NCBI RefSeq assembly: GCF_902806685.2 | Contig: NC_048554.1 | Location: 12,276,001-12,340,000 of the forward strand | Direction of reading: 5' to 3' | DNA from: Maniola hyperantus | Lineage: Eukaryota > Arthropoda > Insecta > Lepidoptera > Nymphalidae | DNA length: 64,000 nucleotides | Shown here: piece by piece, positions 1 to 10,749 of the stretch | How the letters are laid out: every line of letters starts with the position of its first letter | Position numbering within the stretch: the first letter of the stretch is position 1 | Program-made: the position numbers and the translations under genes | The notes under the pieces: generated by a model | Seen by the model: the letters and a program-made list of their open reading frames with translations, nothing else | What the model was told of the DNA's origin: nothing | Database searches by the model: none

Positions 1-217
1 CTATGACTAGTTACCACCCTACCGGCAAAGACATGCCGCCAAGCGATTTAGCGTTCCGGTACGATGCCGTGTAGAAACCAAAGGGGTATGGATTTAATAA
101 AAAAAATGCTGTACCCCTTCCAGATCAGCCCGCTTCCATCTTAGACTAAATCACCACTTATAGTATACCAACAGGTGAGATTGCAGTCAAGGGGTAGGGG
201 TATCAGAATAAAAAAAC
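1..217 (+). mobile_element. SINE-1, 5'-truncated by window edge
   Basis: The body (accaccctaccggcaaag, agcgatttagcgttccgg, caaaggggtatgg, gcagtcaaggg) matches the full SINE-1 copies at 34303, 47967 and 52436, ending in an A-rich tail. Confidence 0.8.
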
Positions 218-564
218 CGGCCAAGTGCGAGTCAGGCTCGCGCAATGAGGGTTCCGTACTACAGTCGTATTTTTTCGACATTTTGCACGATAATTCAAAA
301 ACTATGATGCATAAAAATAAATAAAAATCTGTTTTAGAATGTTCAGGTGAAGACCTTTCATATAATACCCCACTTGATATAGTCAGTCACTTCGAAAGTT
401 GAAAATACTAATTATTAGTTCATGACCACAATTTAATTTTTTTTGTATGATCTAACCCTAAATTCACGGTTTTCAGATTTTTCCCCAAATGTCAGCTATA
501 AGATCTACCTACCTGCCAAATTTCATGATTCTAGGTCAACGGGAAGTACCCTGTAGGTTTCTTG

Positions 565-595
<31 letters not shown>

Positions 596-655
596 AACAA
601 CAAAGTGATCCTATAAGGGTTCCGTTTTTCCTTTGGAGGTACGGAACCCTAAAAA
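212..655 (+). mobile_element. GTTCC-family repeat, near full length
   Basis: Starts aaaaaaccggccaagtgcg and ends ggtacggaaccctaaaaa, with subterminal inverted GGGTTCCGTA / TACGGAACCC and an internal GACA-rich tract. No coding capacity; class uncertain. It shares A-rich sequence with the SINE-1 tail before it. Confidence 0.8.
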
Positions 656-716
656 TGACAAAAAAATACGACTGTAGTACGGAACCCTCGGTGCGCGAGT
701 GTAACTTGCACCGGAT
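651..716 (-). mobile_element. GTTCC-family 5' end fragment, inverted
   Basis: aaaaatacgactgtagtacg followed by gaaccctcggtgcgcgag is the reverse complement of the family 5' end, joined tail-to-head with the preceding copy. Confidence 0.7.
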
Positions 717-964
717 GTGTCGAAATGGATATAGTAAGTACTGCTTGAGGCTATTTTATATAGGGTTGAATGTTTGTATGTAAAGTTACACCCCCCCCCC
801 CCTTTCGAATAGGTCAACGTTATTAAAAACACCCCCTCAAAATTTCCCACTGGCTCTCGCGCCATTTGGGACGACAACGTATGTTCAGTAAGTGTATGAT
901 TACACTGAACCCAGCTTATTTGAGGTTATATTTGAGGTCTAGATTGGGGTCTTATATTATTACA

Positions 965-1215
965 GGCTGCCTAGTCTAGTAGCCAGCTTAATCGGCTGCG
1001 GATTATGACATTTCAGGTTCGAGTCCCGAGTCGGGTCAAAAAAATTAGGCTCGCTGCTTGATTTAACAAACCTACCAAGATCGAGTCAGACTCGCGTACC
1101 GAGGGTTCCGTACTAGAGTCGTTTTTTTCGACGATAATTCAAAAACTAATAAATAAAAATCTGTTTTAGAGTGGTAAAGCTGTTTCATATGATTCCCCAC
1201 TTGGTATAGTTATAT
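965..1215 (+). mobile_element. tRNA-like SINE fragment followed by partial GTTCC repeat
   Basis: ggttcgagtcccgagtcgg at about 1015 is a B-box-like tRNA promoter motif followed by an A-run. From about 1078 (gatcgagtcagactcgcg) a truncated GTTCC-family 5' half follows. Confidence 0.55.
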
Positions 1216-1735
1216 TTATATTAGGACAACCGTAACATTAATTGTAATTATACTGTTTGACATTATATACGAGTAACTAAAGTTTTCGATTTCTATTATA
1301 AATGTATAATTATGTTAATATTAAATTCAAGCTAAATATTTGCACACTGTCGGTGACAGTCGATTGTGTAAGGGACTGTTGTGTTATTGTTAACTAGTTA
1401 TGCCCACAATTTTGCAAATAAAACATTTATTTATTTATTTATTTATTGTTATTAGTATTATATATACATATTTAAATCTATGCAAACACAAAATGATAGG
1501 AAAATATAGTGTGTGTGTACAGTGTGTGTGTCGTTGGTAAAAACTGTATCAAACATCTACAGAGTTGCAAACATTGGTATAACAATCTATGTACGCACTG
1601 AGTTCAACATTACCCCGAACGCAGCTAATACGCAATTAACTTTTATCACCGCAAGGCTCGGGAACGCATCCCTTCACAGATAACAGTCTAATAAGCTACA
1701 ATTTATCCGCAATGTAACTAACTACCCTTTGAGGC
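1216..1735. other. Unassigned AT-rich stretch
   Basis: Contains a (TTTA)n run at about 1424-1447 and short GTGTGTG runs at about 1510-1530. I see no coding frame or known repeat end. Confidence 0.5.
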
Positions 1736-2168
1736 CTTTTTAGGATTCCGTATCTCAAAAGGAAAAACGGAACCCTTATAGGATCACTTTGTTGTCTGTC
1801 TGTCGGTCTGTCTGTCAAGAAACCTACAGGGACTTCCCGTTGAACTAGAATCATGAAATTTGGCAGGTAGGTAGAACTTATAGCTGATATTTGGGGAAAA
1901 ATCTGAAAACCGTTAATTTAGGGTTAGATCACACAAAAAAAAAAAATTGTGGTCATGAACTAATAATTAGTATTTTCAACTTTCGAAGTGAGTGACTATA
2001 TCAAGTGGGGTATCATATGAAAGGTCTTTACCTGTACATTCTAAAACAGATTTTTATTTATTTTTATGCATCATAGTTTTTGAATTATCGTGCAAAATGT
2101 CGAAAAAGTACGATTGTAGTACGGAACCCTCATTGCGCGAGCCTGACTTGCACTTGGCCGGTTTTTTT
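1736..2168 (-). mobile_element. GTTCC-family repeat, full-length, reverse
   Basis: Runs from aggattccgtatctcaaaag to cttgcacttggccggttttt, the inverse of the copy at 212-655. The internal TCTG tract is short. Confidence 0.8.
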
Positions 2169-2304
2169 GAAAGACACTAGTAGTCGTCCTGGGAAAGACG
2201 TCGAGTTATGTAGGATTCCTACCTACTTGGAAAAAGCTCGTGCTATAAGGTACCCTTTGAGGTCTAGAAAGACACCTTATGACCCCACGTATATACGAGT
2301 ATGA

Positions 2305-2435
2305 CCGTGTGCGACAGATTGAAATGGCAATCGGTGAGGGAACGCCCCGCACGCCCTTACAACCCTAACCCGGTGCGGGCGAACTCGGGAGACGTGCAGG
2401 TGTGGGGCGTCCCCCCGCCTCATACCCTGTGTGTG
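2305..2435. mobile_element. GC-rich MITE (GACAGGTCGAGATGGCAATCG family), degenerate
   Basis: gcgacagattgaaatggcaa and ggggcgtccccccgcctcat match the termini and body of better copies at 48582 and 55386. Confidence 0.6.
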
Positions 2436-2758
2436 TGTTGTGTGGTAAGACGTGTGCGCAGATGACAACAGTAGGAAAGGTTTAAAAAACGTTTTTGTCC
2501 CCTGCGTACAATCCTAGGAAAAGAAAAAAGGGGAAAACATTTCGCTCTATTATCTTGATTGCGTGAACGTGTTGTCGCCATAAATCGGTACTAAATAGAT
2601 AGTCAGCCCCTTGACCCTTTCATTCCACTCGTTCAGTTCGAACTGATAGCACCTAATAGATTCGATTCATCTATCTATAGGAACACAATTGATGGCTATC
2701 TATCTTCTAACAACTTGAAGTTCCAGTTCTATGACAGGCGATTAAAGTTGCGTTTGTA
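2436..2758. other. Unassigned stretch
   Basis: Intronic sequence without recognisable repeat ends or coding frame, immediately left of the fold-back element. Confidence 0.5.
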
Positions 2759-2760
2759 TA

Positions 2761-4386
2761 CAGGGTTACAGGAAGAGAGGACACGATCCCGTTAAGGGGT
2801 TATAGTACAAGACATTAGCTATCAAACGACCCCTAAAGTGCTTATGCGAAAGTGTATCGTTTTCGAGTTATTCATTTTTTTATTTTTTTATTGGTAAAGG
2901 GGTGTTTGCCACTTTAAAAATTAATAAAAAAAAGGAACAATGTATTTTATCAGATTTTTTTTATTTCTTGCTAGTACATATCCTTGTTAATAATAAACAG
3001 TTATAAAACAAGAAAAATCCTCAAGCATTTTAAAATGACAGCCCAAAAACTGTACAAGTTTTCGATTTTTAAATTTAATTCTTTGAATAGCTTGCAAATT
3101 TTCTGTAAAAATTACTACGGCACTTATCCTGCGGATTATTTTAAAAACATCTACGTTTCGTTAGCTATCCATTGGTACAAAAAAATTACAAAAAAAATCA
3201 TAAAATCAAGAAAAAATTACACAACAAAGAGACCAGGTAGAAAATTCTAGCAAATGCTATTGCCAAGGAATTAAATCAGAATCAATGTAAAAACGAGTTT
3301 AATGCAAAATCGTTGAAGATTATCTTTCAAAAAAGTCAAAAGGTAATATAAAATCAGTCAAGTGCGAGTCGGGCTCGCACACGAAGGGTTCCGTACCAAC
3401 GTACAAGAAATAACACTTTTTATTTTATTATTATTTTTATGGCGGCCATTTTGTAATTTTTAGTATTTGTTGTTATAGCGGCCATAAAAATACACATTTT
3501 GTGAAAATTTCATGTTCGTTCGTCCGTCCGTCCGTCTGTCCGGCCGTCCGTTTGTCTGTCAGTGGACTTTATCTCGTGAACCCTAATAGTCTACCTATTA
3601 GGGTTCACGAGATAAAGTCCACTTGAACTTGACTTGAAATTTTTACAGAATGAGTATTTTATTGCCGCTATAACAACAAATACTAAAAATTACAAAATGG
3701 CCGCCGTAAAAATTTAAAAAAATTAAAAAGTGTTATTTCTTGTACGATGGTACGGAACCCTTCGTGTGCGAGCACGACTCGCACTTGACTGATTTTATAT
3801 TACCTTTTGACCTCTTTGAAAAATAATCTTCAACGATTTTGCATTAAACTCGTTTTTACATTGATTCTGATTTAATTCTTTGGCAATAGCATTTGTTAGA
3901 ATTTTCTACCTGCTCTCTTTGTTGTGTAATTTTTTCTTGATTTTATGATTTTTTGTGTAATTTTTTTGTACCAATGAATAGCTAACGAAACGTAAATGTT
4001 TTTAAAATAATCCGCAGGATAAGTGCCATAGTAATTTTTACAGAAAATTTGCAAGCTATTCAAAGAATTAAATTTAAAAATCGAAAACTTGTACAGTTTT
4101 TGGGCTGTCATTTTAAAATGCTTGAGGATTTTTCTTGTTTTATAACTGTTTATTATTAACAAGGATATGTACTAGCAAGAAATAAAAAAAAATCTGATAA
4201 AATACATTGTTCCTTTTTTTTATTAATTTTTAAAGTGGCAAACACCCCTTTACCAAGAAAAAAATAAAAAAATGAATAACTCGAAAACGATACACTTTCG
4301 CATAAGCACTTTAGGGGTCATTTGATAGCTAATGTCCTGTACTATAACACCTTAAAGGGATCGTGTCCTATTTTCCTGTAACCCTG
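2761..4386. mobile_element. 1.6-kb fold-back element (long inverted repeats, TA flanks)
   Basis: Two arms of about 0.75-0.8 kb are near-perfect inverted repeats. Termini are CAGGGTTACAGG and CCTGTAACCCTG, flanked by TA on each side, as in Tc1/mariner-like insertions. The centre (about 3352-3797) is itself inverted, with ends related to CAAGTGCGAGTC / GGGTTCCGTAC, and a tight hairpin at 3562-3622. Each arm holds an 88-codon open frame (2984-3250 + and 3896-4162 -), explained by the arms being copies of each other. No transposase is visible. Confidence 0.85.
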
Positions 4387-4429
4387 TATAATACACTATA
4401 CCTTGCGTTAAAAGCGAAATGGGTTGCAC

Positions 4430-4531
4430 ATTACACAAGTCCCCATCCACCAACCGATTTAAATATCACTCGATTTAACGGTGAAGGAAAAATATCCTAC
4501 GGAAACCTGTATGAATGAGAATTCTTGACAT
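4430..4531 (+). mobile_element. SINE-3 internal fragment
   Basis: aaatatcactcgatttaacg and gtgaaggaaaaatatc resemble the SINE-3 body (full copy at 40057-40374). It is interrupted at 4532 by the MITE insertion. Confidence 0.55.
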
Positions 4532-4580
4532 TACAGTGCGACAAGGCTCTCTTGGCACTTGAATGACATTGACAGGGGGA

Positions 4581-5152
4581 CAACCCACCACCACCCATGG
4601 CCCCACCAACCTTGCGGTTATATGGGCCGAAACGCGGGAGGGCGCCCGTTCGGTACTTGCTCGGTGGCTCTTTCCGGGGGCGCCTTCTTGACTCCCTACA
4701 AGTTCTTTCCTATCTGCTTCCTTGTCCCCACTATGTCACTCTCCCCATTCTGGGGCAGACGTCACAGATACGGGAGATTCCCGTCGCCGTTCGTGGTGTC
4801 TCTCCTGTTTCCCACATCCTCTCCTGTTATTGCGTATCTGGATATCTAACTCTCGCTTCCCTCCTCTGAGCTCGTCGCGTCGTCGTCATCCTCCTCGCTT
4901 CCTTCCTCTTCCTCTTCCTGCTCTCCGCGTCCTCTTCTCCGTCGTCGCTGCCGCACTTCGGAGCAGCTCCTTCTCCTGTGCCACGCGTGCGCGAACTCCC
5001 GCAGTCCTCGGAAGTTCTCCTCCGAGGAGACTGGTCCCGGTAGTATACCGGGCCCACCTCCGCATGCACCATCCCATCCAGCTTCTTGCATCGGAAGTCC
5101 TCGTACAGACTGCACTCCCACAGGACGTGGTGCGCATCCTCGTCACTCTCGC
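4581..5152 (-). pseudogene. 5'-truncated R1/I-group non-LTR retrotransposon 3' end
   Basis: On the - strand the 5' end reads ESDEDAHHVLWECSLYED, the His/Cys part of the C-terminal zinc-knuckle typical of R1/I/Jockey-group ORF2 proteins. It continues to about VGPVYYRD and then, after a one-base frame change, ENFRGLREFAHAWHRRR and an acidic low-complexity tail. The 572-bp insert is flanked by an 8-bp duplication CAGGGGGA (4573-4580 and 5153-5160), consistent with target-primed insertion. Clade assignment is uncertain. Confidence 0.75.
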
Positions 5153-5259
5153 CAGGGGGACGCTGTTGGAGAACAAAGGCTTAGAATAGTCAAACAAGAA
5201 CAAAGGGGACACTTGACACCAACGTTAGTTCCGATTTTCGCCATGCGCCATGATAGCCT

Positions 5260-5414
5260 GTAGGGCGATTGTCTAAAACCTGCATCAATCATTATTACAA
5301 TCTCAATTGTTCTGATTGGCTGAATTTGTGCGATTCTTGTTGCAACAATGTATTTTAGCCAATAGTGAGCGATCGTGACATTGTAGCTGTCATTCTCCCG
5401 CAATCGCGCAGCTG
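5260..5414. mobile_element. Short repeat nested in MITE (also near 57292 and 55750)
   Basis: tagggcgattgtctaaaacc and aatctcaattgttctgattg recur at 57294 onward, and gatcgtgacattgtagctgt recurs there and, inverted, near 55780. It interrupts the MITE 9 bp from its right end. Confidence 0.7.
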
Positions 5415-5423
5415 GTCGCACTG

Positions 5424-5560
5424 TAACACTGAAGGAAAATATCGTGAAGAGACTTACATGTCTGAGAGTTCACCAAAATGTTCAAAGATGTCTGTCTGAA
5501 GTTTGTCAACTCGCAATTGGCTCGCAATTTCATCATCATCATGATCAACCCATGTGGTGT
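5424..5560 (+). mobile_element. SINE-3 fragment
   Basis: gaaggaaaatatcgtgaaga, gagttcaccaaaatgttc and a catcatcatcatgatcaac stretch resemble the SINE-3 body and tail, rearranged. Confidence 0.5.
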
Positions 5561-5886
5561 TTGGCATTTGGGAACCCCCTCTTTTCCCCATGGCCGCTTT
5601 CGTCGATTTCCATACAAATGGCTCCGTTTTGTGAAAGCATTTGTTTTACGTAACAGGGCGTTTTACCCTTTTTTGAAAAGTGTCTTAATTTGATCCTAAA
5701 GTGGTAATAAACTACCTAAAAAAAAGTGTGCACTAAAAATGCATTTAAATTTTGCATTTCAAATTTCGCCGCGTAAACGCTACCCGCCACCTTTTAAGGT
5801 TCATGAGCTGTTATGACGTCACATGGATTGGTATTCAATCTATGTGACGTCACAGTCCGTTAGTACATTAGACGTCACAGTAAGTT
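5561..5886. other. Unassigned stretch
   Basis: Holds cacatggattggtattcaat around 5820 flanked by short inverted gtgacgtca motifs, but no recognised repeat end or coding frame. Confidence 0.4.
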
Positions 5887-6466
5887 AGTGAAGCGGTGAT
5901 AACCTCTCAGTCGAGAGTCCGGGGTTTGATCCCGGGAACGCACTTCTAACTTTTCGGAGTTATACGCGTTTTAAACAATTAAATAAAGGAAAAAGATCGT
6001 GATAAAAATATCTGTATGCCGGAGAGTTCTTCATAATGTTCTCAAAGGTGAGTAATTTCTGCCGATCCTACCAGCGTGGTGCAACTGTAGAGGCATGCGG
6101 CCTCTTCTAAGACTGGCAGCTGTAAAGAAGACATTTCACATCGCAGCTGCCACTTAGAACGGAAATTTGAATACGGAGCGATTCGAAAATCCTGCGGCCC
6201 TGGGCGAAATCCAGGGGCCACATTCGCTCCTCAGATACCAAGACCGACACATCACTGTCGAGCACCGAGCTCCAGCTTTCTTGATTTCGACTGGTCGGAG
6301 ACAACCAGTTTGTGTTTTTAATTAATTGTGTTTATCCTGAATTATATCTTGTAAATATGTGAGCAGCCGTTTCATTCATACTCCGTGCTACCACACAACC
6401 AATCCATTCTCACTGATAGAAGACTCATGCGAGGTAGTGTGCCGGCGATGGGTTGATGATGATTGC
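5887..6466 (+). mobile_element. SINE-3 copy with internal unrelated segment
   Basis: The tRNA-like head has a B box (gggtttgatcccgggaacg) and the body cttctaacttttcggagtta, then gttcttcataatgttctcaa. The match breaks at about 6090 and resumes near 6411 to the end gatgggttgatgatgattg. The 6090-6410 segment is unassigned. Confidence 0.65.
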
Positions 6467-6530
6467 CTAATAGAACAGCATCTTAGCACATTTTTTTTTG
6501 TAATAAAATTTTTTTACAAAAAAAATAAAA

Positions 6531-7167
6531 ACCGACTTCGTTACATAAGCACTAAAAATTGAAAAATAATTCAATTTATTACCGAATATATTATGTATAC
6601 AAGAGTTAATATAGTTCCATAATAATACTTTTTGGTGCCGGTGCCAATTAGCTTTAGCTGCGCGAATCGTCTAGACTTCATATTTTTATGGGACTCCACA
6701 ATGGCACCTCATTGGCACCGACCCCAAAAAATATTATTATGGAACTATATTAACTCTTGTATACATAATATATTCGGTAATAAATTAAATTATTTTTCAA
6801 TTTTTAGTGTTTATGTAACGAAGTCGGTTTTTATTTTTTTGTAAAAAATTTTTATTTCACAATTTTTAGTGGCCCCATGGAATTATGCTATGACTGGTTA
6901 AAAATCTACTGTTTACTAAGCTATTACACTGATCGCGAGCAATTTACTCTTATCCGTTGAGGAGTTCCAGTATCTATCTTCGAAGATGTTCATCAGATCT
7001 TCACCAAATTGAAATGGGACCAACTTTGAAGTATACCCTTTCAAACAAAAAAAGAATTTTCAAAATCGGTCCAGGCGTTTTCGAGTAATCGGGGAACATA
7101 CATAAAAAAAAAAAAAAAAAAAAGATTCCGACGAATTGAGAACCTCCTCCTTTTTTTGAAGTCGGTT
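6531..7167. mobile_element. 637-bp ACCGACTTCG-ended element, copy 1
   Basis: Begins accgacttcgttac and ends gaagtcggtt, giving short inverted termini. The first about 300 bp are themselves a palindrome; an A-run lies near 7103-7122. It is almost identical to 8798-9435. Apparent open frames here come from the palindrome. Confidence 0.85.
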
Positions 7168-7572
7168 AAAAAGCAAAAATACGTAAATATCACTGTTGAT
7201 AATAACAAATTGAGTACCTAGTGAGACCTTCAAAGTTGTAACACAAACCAATCTGTATAAAGGTGCGAACGCCCTCTTTTCCCCCACGGCCGCATTTACC
7301 CGATTTCCATACAAATGGCTCCGTCTTGTGAAAGCATTTGTTTTACGTAATTGTCTCTTTTTCGTACCATTTAATCCGAATTTTCATAACCTCTTGGGTA
7401 TTATAATCTAATAGCGGGTTAGTGGAATTCAATATTGTGTTGTCTTTTATTTTTATTGCATTCTTCTTTATTTCTAAGGTTTCATACTTATAATGGAAAA
7501 AGTAATCCATATACAGTATGTCCCTTTATAAAATACAACCCCGAAAGGGAGTATAATATACTTGTTATAAAA
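7168..7572. other. Unassigned stretch
   Basis: 7270-7345 (cccccacggccgcatttacc, atacaaatggctccgtcttg) resembles 5575-5645, suggesting a shared degenerate repeat. No coding evidence. Confidence 0.4.
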
Positions 7573-7712
7573 CTAGCTTATGCTCGCGACTTCATCCGCG
7601 TGGACTACATAAATTTTAAACCCCTATTTCACTCCTTTAGGGGTTGAATTTTCAAAAATCCTTTCTTATCAGATGCCTACGTCATAATAACTATCTGCAT
7701 GCCAAATATATA
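7573..7712 (-). mobile_element. HelA Helitron-like copy, 5'-truncated
   Basis: The 3' end is intact (plus-strand ctagcttatgctcgcgac with the terminal hairpin). The 5' half is lost after the gcatgccaaatat region. Confidence 0.75.
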
Positions 7713-7737
7713 ATATAACTATACCAAGAGGGTATAT

Positions 7738-7862
7738 AGGGCTTTACTTGTGCATTTAGTTTTGTGCATCATAGTTTTTGAATTATCGTACAAAATGTCG
7801 AAAAAATACGACTGTAGTACGGAACCCTCGTTGCGCGAGCCTGACTCGCACTTGGCCGGTTA
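7738..7862 (-). mobile_element. GTTCC-family 5' end fragment
   Basis: atagtttttgaattatcgta through ctgactcgcacttggccggt matches the family 5' half, inverted. Confidence 0.75.
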
Positions 7863-8247
7863 TATTTAATCACGTAGGGAAACTCTAAGCATAGCTGTCT
7901 AGCTAGATATTTAGATCAACATCAAAGCTATGTAGAATGAGGGAATAAAATAGTTCCTCCGGGATTCGCATCAAACCAACTAACAACAAAGTTTATAAGT
8001 GCTTGCACAAGCGATTAGAGACCCATACTTGTCCCGGGACACCCTTCGCGAACTTCGCTAATACATGCCAGGAGCGAACATGACAGACTGAATAATACTA
8101 ACATGACAGACGTTATGTTCCTCCTGACCGACCGAATCTGATTTCTATAGTCTGATTTATAATTCCGTGTAATTCTGACGTTTCTTAATGTTACCAGAGA
8201 TAAAACAGTTCCCACAAAGAAGAAAACTTTAAATATTGTACATAGGT
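7863..8247. other. Unassigned stretch
   Basis: No repeat ends or coding frame recognised. Confidence 0.4.
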
Positions 8248-8616
8248 AAAGGAGATCGCCCGTGAACGGGCCCTCTTTTATGGCGTCGTGTTAAAACTTA
8301 ATTTTTTTTTTTAAATGTGTTATTTTTTTACGATTATGTTTTATAGCGACTTTTTTTCACTCTATTATTGAAAATATCCACAATTACAGTTAGAATCGTA
8401 AACATGCATTTATTTTGAAGAAGTATTAATTAAATATAACCTCAATATCAGCAATATAAAAAATAAGATTTCTTTATAACCAGGGTGAATAAATAGAAAT
8501 CGTTTGCAGAACATAAAGAGTTAATTATTTGTCTACAAAATAAAATTAAAACCATGGTGACATAACAATTATATTAGGGGGGGCCCAAAGCTCCTAAGAA
8601 AATGGGCAATCTCTTT
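8248..8616 (+). mobile_element. 369-bp TIR element (AAAGGAGAT ends), copy 1
   Basis: Ends aaaggagatcgcccg and atgggcaatctctttt are imperfect inverted repeats. The AT-rich interior matches 42673-43045 in the opposite orientation over the whole length. Non-coding. Confidence 0.8.
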
Positions 8617-8797
8617 TAAGTACATAAATCAATTGCCGCATGTATGTAAGATCATCACGTGAGAACAAATCAACCGATTTGGCCAATTTTTTGTTGTTTT
8701 CATAAAGAACAAGGTTTTTGTGAAAGAATTTCTTAAAAATCTTGAATCATAATCTAAGCGTGTACTTTTAGGCACATCAAGATGATTAAAAATAAAA

Positions 8798-9435
8798 ACC
8801 GACTTCGTTACGCAAACACTAAAAATTGAAAAATAATTTAATTTATTACCGATTATATTATGTATACAAGAGTTAATATAGTTCCATAATAATACTTTTT
8901 GGTGCCGGTGCCAATTAGCTTTAGCTGCGCGAATCGTCTAGACTTCATATTTTTATGGGACTCCACAATGGCACCTCATTGGCACCGACCCCAAAAAATA
9001 TTATTATGGAACTATATTAACTCTTGTATACATAATATAATCGGTAATAAATTAAATTATTTTTCAATTTTTAGTGTTTGTGTAACGAAGTCGGTTTTTA
9101 TTTTTTTTGTAGAAAATTTTTATTTCACAATTTTTAGTGGCCCCATGGAATTATGCTATGACTGGTTAAAAATCTACTGTTTACTAAGCTATTACACTGA
9201 TCGCGAGCAATTTACTCTTATCCGTTGAGGAGTTCCAGTATCTATCTTCGAAGATGTTCATCAGATCTTCACCAAATTGAAATGGGACCAACTTTGAAGT
9301 ATACCCTTTCAAACAAAAAAAGAATTTTCAAAATCGGTCCAGGCGTTTTCGAGTAATCGGGGAACATACATAAAAAAAAAAAAAAAAAAAAGATTCCGAC
9401 GAATTGAGAACCTCCTCCTTTTTTTGAAGTCGGTT
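8798..9435. mobile_element. 638-bp ACCGACTTCG-ended element, copy 2
   Basis: Same orientation and nearly the same sequence as 6531-7167, including the internal palindrome and A-run, with only scattered differences (for example ataatttaat versus ataattcaat). Confidence 0.85.
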
Positions 9436-9755
9436 AAAAATTAAAAGGAACTAAAAATAAACTTAGAAATGTTCAACATATATAAGTCAAGATTACATCC
9501 TCAAATCAACCGATCCCATTACTGCCAGTTTCCACTTTCCACTGTTAAAGATTGCACCCTATTTTAGTGTGAAGTTATGTCTTAGGGCTTTTTATATTGA
9601 TAGCGATTTAATGTAATTTGGGTAAAATCGAACTTCAGGTGGTGGTCACACTGTTTTTCATACAAATAACTCCCCTGATGTATAAAAATGAAAACGTCAG
9701 AATTACAACGAATTAAAAATCGGAGTATAGGTGTATATTTCTAGGTAAGTACCTA
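9436..9755. other. Unassigned stretch
   Basis: No recognised repeat or coding frame. Confidence 0.4.
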
Positions 9756-9888
9756 TAGTACGAGACAGGTCGAGACGACAATCGGGGCGGGGGCGCCCCG
9801 CACACTGTACCTCGCTTTTATGCGTTTAAGCCCCCGCGCTAACCCGGTGCGGGAAAGTGCGGGTGTGCGGGGCGACTCTACGCCTCCG
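9756..9888. mobile_element. GC-rich MITE (GACAGGTCGAGA family)
   Basis: gagacaggtcgagacgacaa, cgccccgcacac and ccggtgcgggaaagtgcggg match the family body. The right terminus is degenerate. Confidence 0.6.
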
Positions 9889-9907
9889 AAATTTCTAAAT
9901 AGAGTGG

Positions 9908-10050
9908 TATAAGTCCCGCAAATTGCTAATTCGAGTGGCCGCCATTTTAGTGACGTCAGCACTAGAGTGAAGTTTCGAGCTGATGGTATATTTTTTATTT
10001 CGACTGACCTCAAAATGACGTCATTTCGATGTTAATTTGCGGGACTTATA
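9908..10050. mobile_element. 143-bp MITE with TATAAGTCCCGC termini
   Basis: Ends tataagtcccgcaaatt and aatttgcgggacttata are inverted repeats. Interior motifs gccgccattttagtgacgtc and aagtttcgagctgatggtat recur inverted at 34137-34290. Confidence 0.75.
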
Positions 10051-10466
10051 TAACCGCGAAACTGGTTTGCAATAAACAAAAAATAAATCAACGAGTGCAG
10101 TGCCAGAGTACAGCCAGAGTGCTGTAACTCTGGCAAATAGAGTGGCTGAGTGAGGGCTGAGTACCTATGCTTTGATCGTCCTACAAGTGTCTGAATTTGC
10201 CGAGTGAGCCGCATCGATTGGCTGTTGACACGCTTTCAGCTCAATGATGGATCGCTGAAGGATCTGTTTACTCGCTTTACAGCACTACTAAGTACTAAAG
10301 GATTTTACATTTTCAAACACAGAATTCAGAATAGGTCGTAAGTGGTAAACGTACTTTCAAAACAATAGTATTTACGTAGCTTTACATAATATTATAATGT
10401 ACGTTGTTTGGATTATAAGGATACACACCTATTATGGTAGGAGTAAATGCATTATCCATACTAGTA

Positions 10467-10662
10467 TCTAAGTATATGAAAGGAAAAGGTGACTGACTGA
10501 CTGATTGATCTATCAACGCACAGCTCAAACTACTGGATGGATCCGGCCTAAATTTGGCATGCAGATAGCTATTATGACGCAGGCATCCGCTGGATTTTCG
10601 AAAATTCAACCCCGAAGGAAATTTGTGAAGTCCACGCGGGCGAAGTCGCGAGCATAAGCTAG
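10467..10662 (+). mobile_element. HelA copy, complete ends
   Basis: Host A then TCTAAGTATATGAAAGG at the 5' end; the 3' end has the bulged hairpin (cgcgggcgaagtcgcg) and CTAG followed by host T. It is shortened internally relative to other copies. Confidence 0.85.
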
Positions 10663-10749
10663 TATTAAATATTATGGAGGATTCTGTATTACCAAATAAT
10701 AATAAAAAAAAAACTATTACCAAACCTAGTAGTTTAATAAAACTTAGGT

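Larger units (their letters stand above)
4534..5423. mobile_element. TA-flanked MITE split by two nested insertions
   Basis: Pieces 4534-4580, 5161-5259 and 5415-5423 together match the intact 156-bp MITE at 25557-25712 (ends CAGTGCGACAAGGC and GTCGCACTG). TA flanks at 4532-4533 and 5424-5425. The first break is an R1-like LINE, the second another short repeat. Confidence 0.85.

Noticed and set aside
2984..4162. Two near-identical 88-codon open frames on opposite strands
   Set aside because: They are mirror copies in the arms of one palindrome, AT-rich, and DNA identity is equally high outside the frames. No recognisable domain.
4722..5189. 155-codon + strand frame
   Set aside because: It is antisense to the R1-like LINE remnant, whose - strand carries the recognisable zinc-knuckle sequence.
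6632..9228. Two similar frames starting MVPVPISFSCANRLD
   Set aside because: Both lie in the palindromic half of the duplicated 637-bp element; identity comes from the repeat.
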